NCBI RefSeq assembly: GCF_032854445.1
Contig: NC_088306.1
Span: 12,953,386 to 13,017,385, forward strand
Source: Liolophura sinensis
Lineage: Eukaryota; Mollusca; Polyplacophora; Chitonida; Chitonidae
DNA length: 64,000 nucleotides
Direction: 5' to 3'
Both the position numbers and the translations under genes were made by a program. Below the pieces are notes generated by a model. It saw only the letters and a list, made by a program, of their open reading frames with translations, did not search any database and was not told the origin of the DNA. This document shows, in pieces, positions 60,701-64,000 of the stretch. The stretch's first letter is position 1. Each line of letters opens with the position of its first letter.

Positions 60701-61635
60701 AGGCTTATCACAATATCTGATGTACGTTCTAGACTCAGAAAATTCAGACTATGCACTTAACAGTAAGGATATGCTGTACATCTTCAACCTTTGCAACCAC
60801 TATAACACTTTTTTTCAGTGGAATTTATGCATAAAATTTATTACGAAAATGATGCTAAAAAAGTTTGTGTTACTAAAGATGCAAGCTTCATAAAACACCT
60901 TTTTCTCTACACCCCATACTTCTCTCTGAATGTTTCAAAACATTGGTTGCAGAAATGGTTGGAAAGGTTGAAGAATTAGGGTGCTGGTACACTAATACTG
61001 ACATGTACAGTCAGCACTCTTATCTCATAACCACTTGTAGTGTTTACCTGGTACTTTGGAGCATTATTTAACAATGGGTAATTGCCTTGACTATCTCCGT
61101 TGTGAATTAAATGATTATCAACTAGATTCCATCCCCAACTTTGATCATCGCCACCTAAAAGTCCAACGTATCCATGACACTGCATAGAGGAGTTTTTCGT
61201 GGCCAGTCCGATAACGGCCACGGTACCGAGCGGACCTTCCCACCACACCTCCCAGCAGTGGCGACCAGTCCTAAACCCAATTTTCCCTCGGGCACCGTCC
61301 GTGCTCTGGGCCACGGGGTTCCGATGTAACGTATAACCATTGGGTTTTATGTAAATGTTCCGGGAACAGTCCGAGGGGTTCCAGGCATGGTAAAAAGCAC
61401 GCAGTTTCGCTTTGTAAGTTGGCACGCTACTGAGAATGTCCGATTTTAAAGCCTCTTCCGCCAGCTTTCTAACACAATGCATCCTCCAAACGTCATTGTT
61501 TTCATCGTTCAGATATCGGTACCACGATTTACACACCAGAGAACAATTCCTTAAGTCAGAAATGTCCAAATACGAGAATAACACCTCGAGAACTCGCGGT
61601 GGCAACTTCGTCGCCGCCATGACATATGCGCGCAT
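51648..61635 (-). CDS. FBXO45: F-box/SPRY domain protein 1 (FBXO45/Fsn), frame-broken in last exon
   Basis: The coding exons on the minus strand are 61635-61048, 55472-55397 and 51756-51648. The protein pairs an N-terminal F-box ([20 protein letters not shown]) with a SPRY domain ([20 protein letters not shown]). It is the substrate subunit of the PHR (Highwire/RPM-1/MYCBP2) ubiquitin ligase that controls synapse growth and axon fate. Without the single-base gap in exon 3 it would be about 252 residues from the second ATG, close to Drosophila Fsn. As sequenced, the conserved end is out of frame and a stop comes at 51658-51656. Whether this is real or an assembly error cannot be told here. Confidence 0.93.
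51872..52131 (+). mobile_element. SINE family 1, full-length young copy
   Basis: It starts GGGGCCTCCGTGGCTCAGTC and ends CAATCAAAAAAAA. A perfect 12-bp duplication, TCACTACAGGGA, flanks it (51859-51870 and 52132-52143). It lies about 115 bp upstream of the last FBXO45 exon, inside its intron. Confidence 0.95.
52130..52213 (+). repeat. two-copy 42-bp tandem repeat
   Basis: Both copies read AATCACTACAGGGAAAAATG, then TGCCGACCGCAAAAAATCAA. They are identical and include the SINE target-site sequence, so the young SINE inserted into or at the edge of this repeat. Confidence 0.92.
52205..52425 (-). mobile_element. ancient SINE family 1 copy
   Basis: A strongly diverged reversed copy: CGCTTATACAACGG, GGAGAGGAAGCCAACAAAAG, TTTGAACTCAA and CACCATGGAAGCC correspond in order to body, B-box and head of the family. 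Confidence 0.6.
52575..52770 (-). mobile_element. SINE family 3, partial copy
   Basis: Shares TTTGGCAAGTTACTAACAAA and CTTTCCCACGTGTGATG with the other family 3 copies, and has a diverged tail (TTATTCATTTACTTCATTGC). Confidence 0.6.
53386..53658 (-). mobile_element. SINE family 1, full-length young copy
   Basis: Reversed, with a poly(T) start followed by GATTGGTGTTTTACGCCGTA and ending at the head, CTGAGCCACGGAGGCCCC. Flanked by the 11-bp duplication TACATATATTT (53375-53385 and 53659-53669). Confidence 0.95.
55397..55472 (-). CDS. FBXO45: FBXO45 middle coding exon
   Basis: On the minus strand the acceptor is TTTTGCATTGCAG and the donor GTATGT. It encodes [20 protein letters not shown] and NYEFL plus one base. 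This is the highly conserved middle of the SPRY domain; the phase (0 in, 1 out) fits both neighbours. Confidence 0.95.
56060..57140 (+). repeat. diverged repeat with AGGTCAAAGGTCA blocks
   Basis: Segments of about 150 bp recur with the order GAACTC..AC, GAAAGTAGGTCAAAGGTCAT, CACC or CTAATA, CAGTTTTGG(A/T)GATAT. The perfect block AGGTCAAAGGTCA appears at 56797-56809 and 56953-56965, with weaker forms at 56107 and 57105. The layout suggests an old tandem or dispersed repeat. Confidence 0.6.
56494..56577 (+). CDS. candidate first coding exon of an unknown gene
   Basis: The AAAATGG start context opens 28 codons, [20 protein letters not shown] and GADSIKLE, ending in phase 0 at a good donor (GAG|GTAAAC). 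The composition (charged, no low complexity) looks like a real protein start, but I cannot name a family and saw no second exon to the right. It lies opposite to FBXO45 in its first coding intron. It could be a nested gene, an exon fragment carried by a repeat, or chance. Confidence 0.3.
57770..58400 (+). repeat. diverged tandem repeat, unit roughly 130-150 bp
   Basis: Recurrent pieces are AAGTCCAAAAGAG, AAACTCAAACTTGATCTGTA, ACTTGTTATGGTGA and ACCAAGTTTCAATTCAAT. They come three to four times in the same order with many small changes. Intronic to FBXO45. Confidence 0.65.
58480..58567 (+). repeat. 22-bp tandem repeat, four units
   Basis: AAATGAGCTGACCAGGTGTC CC in four almost identical copies; the last reads CAGCTGTCC. 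Located in FBXO45 intron 1. Confidence 0.95.
59617..59789 (-). mobile_element. SINE family 1, 5'-truncated diverged copy
   Basis: TTTTTTTGATTGGTGTTTTA starts the reversed tail and the body follows to GAGGAAGCCAGCATAAA. A 9-bp duplication, TGATGGCAC, flanks it (59608-59616 and 59790-59798), which shows that truncation happened at insertion. Confidence 0.85.
61048..61635 (-). CDS. FBXO45: FBXO45 first coding exon (F-box and half of SPRY)
   Basis: The frame runs from ATG at 61635 ([10 protein letters not shown]) or, more likely by similarity to other family members, from the second ATG at 61620 ([15 protein letters not shown]). It ends at NNAPKYQ|GTAAAC, phase 0. The F-box covers about residues 1-50 and the SPRY domain starts near [20 protein letters not shown]. 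The open frame continues 24 codons past the donor, which is intron. A TATA-like TTTATATG lies about 50 bp upstream on this strand, in a CpG-containing context; its use is unproven. Confidence 0.95.
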
Positions 61636-61689
61636 GATCCAGAAATGTCACGCCTAAACACGCGAGACGTGAGAAGTTGCATATAAATT

Positions 61690-63120
61690 GTAAATCTATA
61701 ACTCGACTGGAAAAGCGGATCAAAAATTAATTAAGGAGAGATGTTTTCTCCATAAGTTAATATTTAACACAAATATATGCATATAATCATGCCTCTAGAG
61801 CAACAAAGTTTGTCTCACAGTGTTGGCGGTATCATGGCGCAAATATTCAAATGTATGCATCGAAATAGCCCCATCTCCTAAGAAATGTTCATCTCCAGTC
61901 TTAGTTAAAGGTGGAGAAAACATAAAAATTACGTAAAGTTCAGATGAACACGCGTGGAAATTTAGTTGTAAATATGGTCTTTAAAATGCTTTTAGATTTT
62001 CCTTTAAAGAAAATCAGTTGAAAATAATTTTGTATGCTGGGTATTTGGGACCACTTCTTGGAATATATTGTCCTTAAATAGTAATGCTCTTCAGAGGAAG
62101 CAGTACGGCCGCCACGGCCATGGCCGCGCTACTTTACAAAAAAAAAATAAAATGAAAGAAATCAAAAGCCAAGAGAAAATCATTCTAATGGCGACCAACA
62201 AAATGAAGGCACATGTGTATTGTAGATTGTTAAGTACATAAAACTACAATGGATATATGTGTAGAATAAAAACCCCGCAAAACACTTTCAGGTCACCTCC
62301 ACTCGTCTAACATCCCAAACTTCCCGCGGCCTAGGCGGCCCCTGGACCCTCGCTTTTTGTGCTGGGATAATCGACTGATGCCTGTACATCTGTCAAACTA
62401 CTTCCAACGCGCCTAGGAAGGCAGGCTACCCACGTTTGGTAGATATAGGCATATTTGTGCTATAACTTCTTTCGGCGAACAATTAAATGTGTTCAATCTG
62501 AATTTTAATCAAATTTAATCTTTGAATATATTTATAAATAATATATGCCTGTAAGATTCACGTTAAGCACGTGTTCGAATCTAACAACAAATTCGCATTC
62601 CCAGAAATTTTTTACACATGCATCGTAACCTTATTTAGATCAATGTTATGCAAAGATAATGTATACCAAAACATACTTTTGTCCTAACTCCCTGGCCGAG
62701 TGTTTAGCTATTCAGACTTTATACTAGCATTAATGCATTTAAGTACGTATAAGATGAATCCAACAAAGCATTTTCTAGAAGAGAGAATCCGCCCAGCTAC
62801 GTCATCAAGTGACAAAATGACATGAAAAGGAACTGTTGCCAGAAAAGTGACAACTTGAGTTTTAATGGTATTGTCATTATCGGAGTGTCATGTCCACTTA
62901 AATTTTGTTTGTATTCATTTTTTCTTCTGGTTTGTTTTTTAATTTTTCTTTTGTTGTTCTATTTTTCTATTTATGTCATATTATTATTATTTTTTTTTTA
63001 TCTTCTGTTATTTATCTTTCCGCTTTTGTTATTTGCAAAGAAGACATTGACTTAAATGCATACTATCCACTGCCTAGAAAGTGATGTTACAAGATATGAA
63101 ACAGGCTTACCAACCAAGTA
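61690..63120. other. upstream of FBXO45, no recognised gene
   Basis: I find no coding exon or conserved element. A T-rich run at 62910-63010 gives a false hydrophobic frame of 77 codons. The region should contain FBXO45 upstream regulatory sequence. Confidence 0.5.
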
Positions 63121-63420
63121 GACTGACGGATAGATGGATTTTTGCTTAACGCCATACTCAGAGGTGTTCGCTTATAAGATGGCGGCCAGTTTCAGGAATG
63201 ATGTGCCTGGGACAAACAGTCAATCTTTGGCAAGTTACTGACTTAAAAGACATGCACACCATGCGCATCTTCAACAAACGTTTGAATGCCAAAGCCCCAA
63301 AAGCAGTGAGAACAGGAAAATCTGCAGTCCGTGTTCAAGATCAGCTTTAACTCCAAACCTCATCTATCCAGGCAACTGAAAGAAAAGCTTCCCTAGCCAC
63401 TAGACCACAGCCCAAGCAAC
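63121..63420 (-). mobile_element. SINE family 3, near full-length copy
   Basis: On the minus strand it begins with a tRNA-like GGGCTGTGGTCTAGTGGCTA and ends at the tail TGAGTATGGCGTTAAGC. The tRNA-like start differs from families 1 and 2, so it has an independent tRNA origin. Confidence 0.7.
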
Positions 63421-63610
63421 TAACAGGAAACGACACTACATATCAGTACATGTATTTGCGAGGCATATATTTTGTCATAGAAAACTTGATGCTTGCCTCT
63501 TGTCACTGGTCTATGGCAATACCTGTGTATTGTCATGTTCTACCTCAGAAACAAAACCCAAAGTAAACGTCCAGGTTTCTTTATTAGGATAAATTCAAAG
63601 CCATTGACAG

Positions 63611-63773
63611 ATAATAACATCCTTGGCCTGACAATGACACATGTCCTGTAATAAACCAAACAAGATAATAACATCCTTGGCCTGACAATGACACATGCAA
63701 TGTAACAAACCAAACAAGATAATAACATCCTTGGCCTGACAATGACACATGCAATGTAATAAAGCAAACAAAA
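63611..63773 (+). repeat. 54-bp tandem repeat, three units
   Basis: ATAATAACATCCTTGGCCTG, ACAATGACACATG and AAACCAAACAAG are shared by all three units. Copies 2 and 3 are closest (CAATGTAA against CCTGTAA in the first). Confidence 0.95.
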
Positions 63774-64000
63774 CCATTTAGCTATTTCTCCATGTTCTGT
63801 AGATAGATAAGGTTTAGATTCCCCTTCGTCTGCATGTCGTGGTGCCAATTTTCAGGAGCATATGCCTGTTACATTGCATGAATTGCACTGTCAACAGGTG
63901 CTTAGCATTTAAACACACAACCATGACTGTTCTGTACAATATACAAGATAGATGGGTATCTTAATCCCAGCTGTGAGACTTTTTAAAAATATTAATGATG

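Noticed and set aside
60976-61048. Last 24 codons of the 219-codon minus ORF as part of FBXO45
   Set aside because: The family sequence leaves the frame exactly at APKYQ|GTAAAC and continues in the exon at 55472.
62822-63055. 77-codon ORF with hydrophobic C-terminal half
   Set aside because: A T-rich tract produces a Phe/Leu-rich translation; no conserved features.

Overview
This is eukaryotic nuclear DNA from an invertebrate, most likely a mollusc or another lophotrochozoan. It is AT-rich, with small exons scattered between large introns, three families of tRNA-derived SINEs (one with the tail TAAAACACCAATCAAATAAA), many minisatellites, a solo LTR and a decayed Ty3/gypsy relic. The phylum is an inference from the SINE types and gene structure. 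There are no bacterial-type operons, CRISPR arrays or phage genes.

Layout. (1) 2.1-5.8 kb, + strand: the last three coding exons of a RAB6 small GTPase gene, whose 5' exons lie left of the window, then a probable 3' UTR. (2) 7-17.8 kb: no recognisable gene; SINE fragments and short tandem repeats. (3) 17.9-42.7 kb, + strand: a 22-exon gene, fully reconstructed by splice phase, for a 1125-residue type I membrane protein of the LDL-receptor-related (LRP) superfamily. It has a signal-peptide-like start, three modules of one six-bladed YWTD-type propeller plus one EGF domain, a short stem, one membrane helix and a 96-residue tail. It has no LDL-receptor class A repeats. A 94-bp minisatellite and a cluster of three AATAAA signals follow it. 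(4) 45-51.6 kb: no recognised gene. (5) 51.6-61.6 kb, - strand: the three coding exons of FBXO45 (Fsn/FSN-1), an F-box/SPRY ubiquitin-ligase subunit, complete except for a one-base deficit in the last exon that breaks the conserved C-terminus. One possible coding exon of an unknown gene lies on the opposite strand in its first intron. (6) 61.7-64 kb: sequence upstream of FBXO45, with a third SINE family and a 54-bp triplication.

The genes are functionally unrelated (Golgi trafficking, cell-surface reception, ubiquitination). The most distinctive signal is structural. At three exon-intron junctions (RAB6 acceptor at 2692, LRP exon 11 donor at 31496, LRP exon 13 acceptor at 35721) the splice site itself, in two cases with adjoining exon sequence, has been amplified into a tandem array. 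Each real splice site therefore sits beside 3 to about 19 near-identical decoys.
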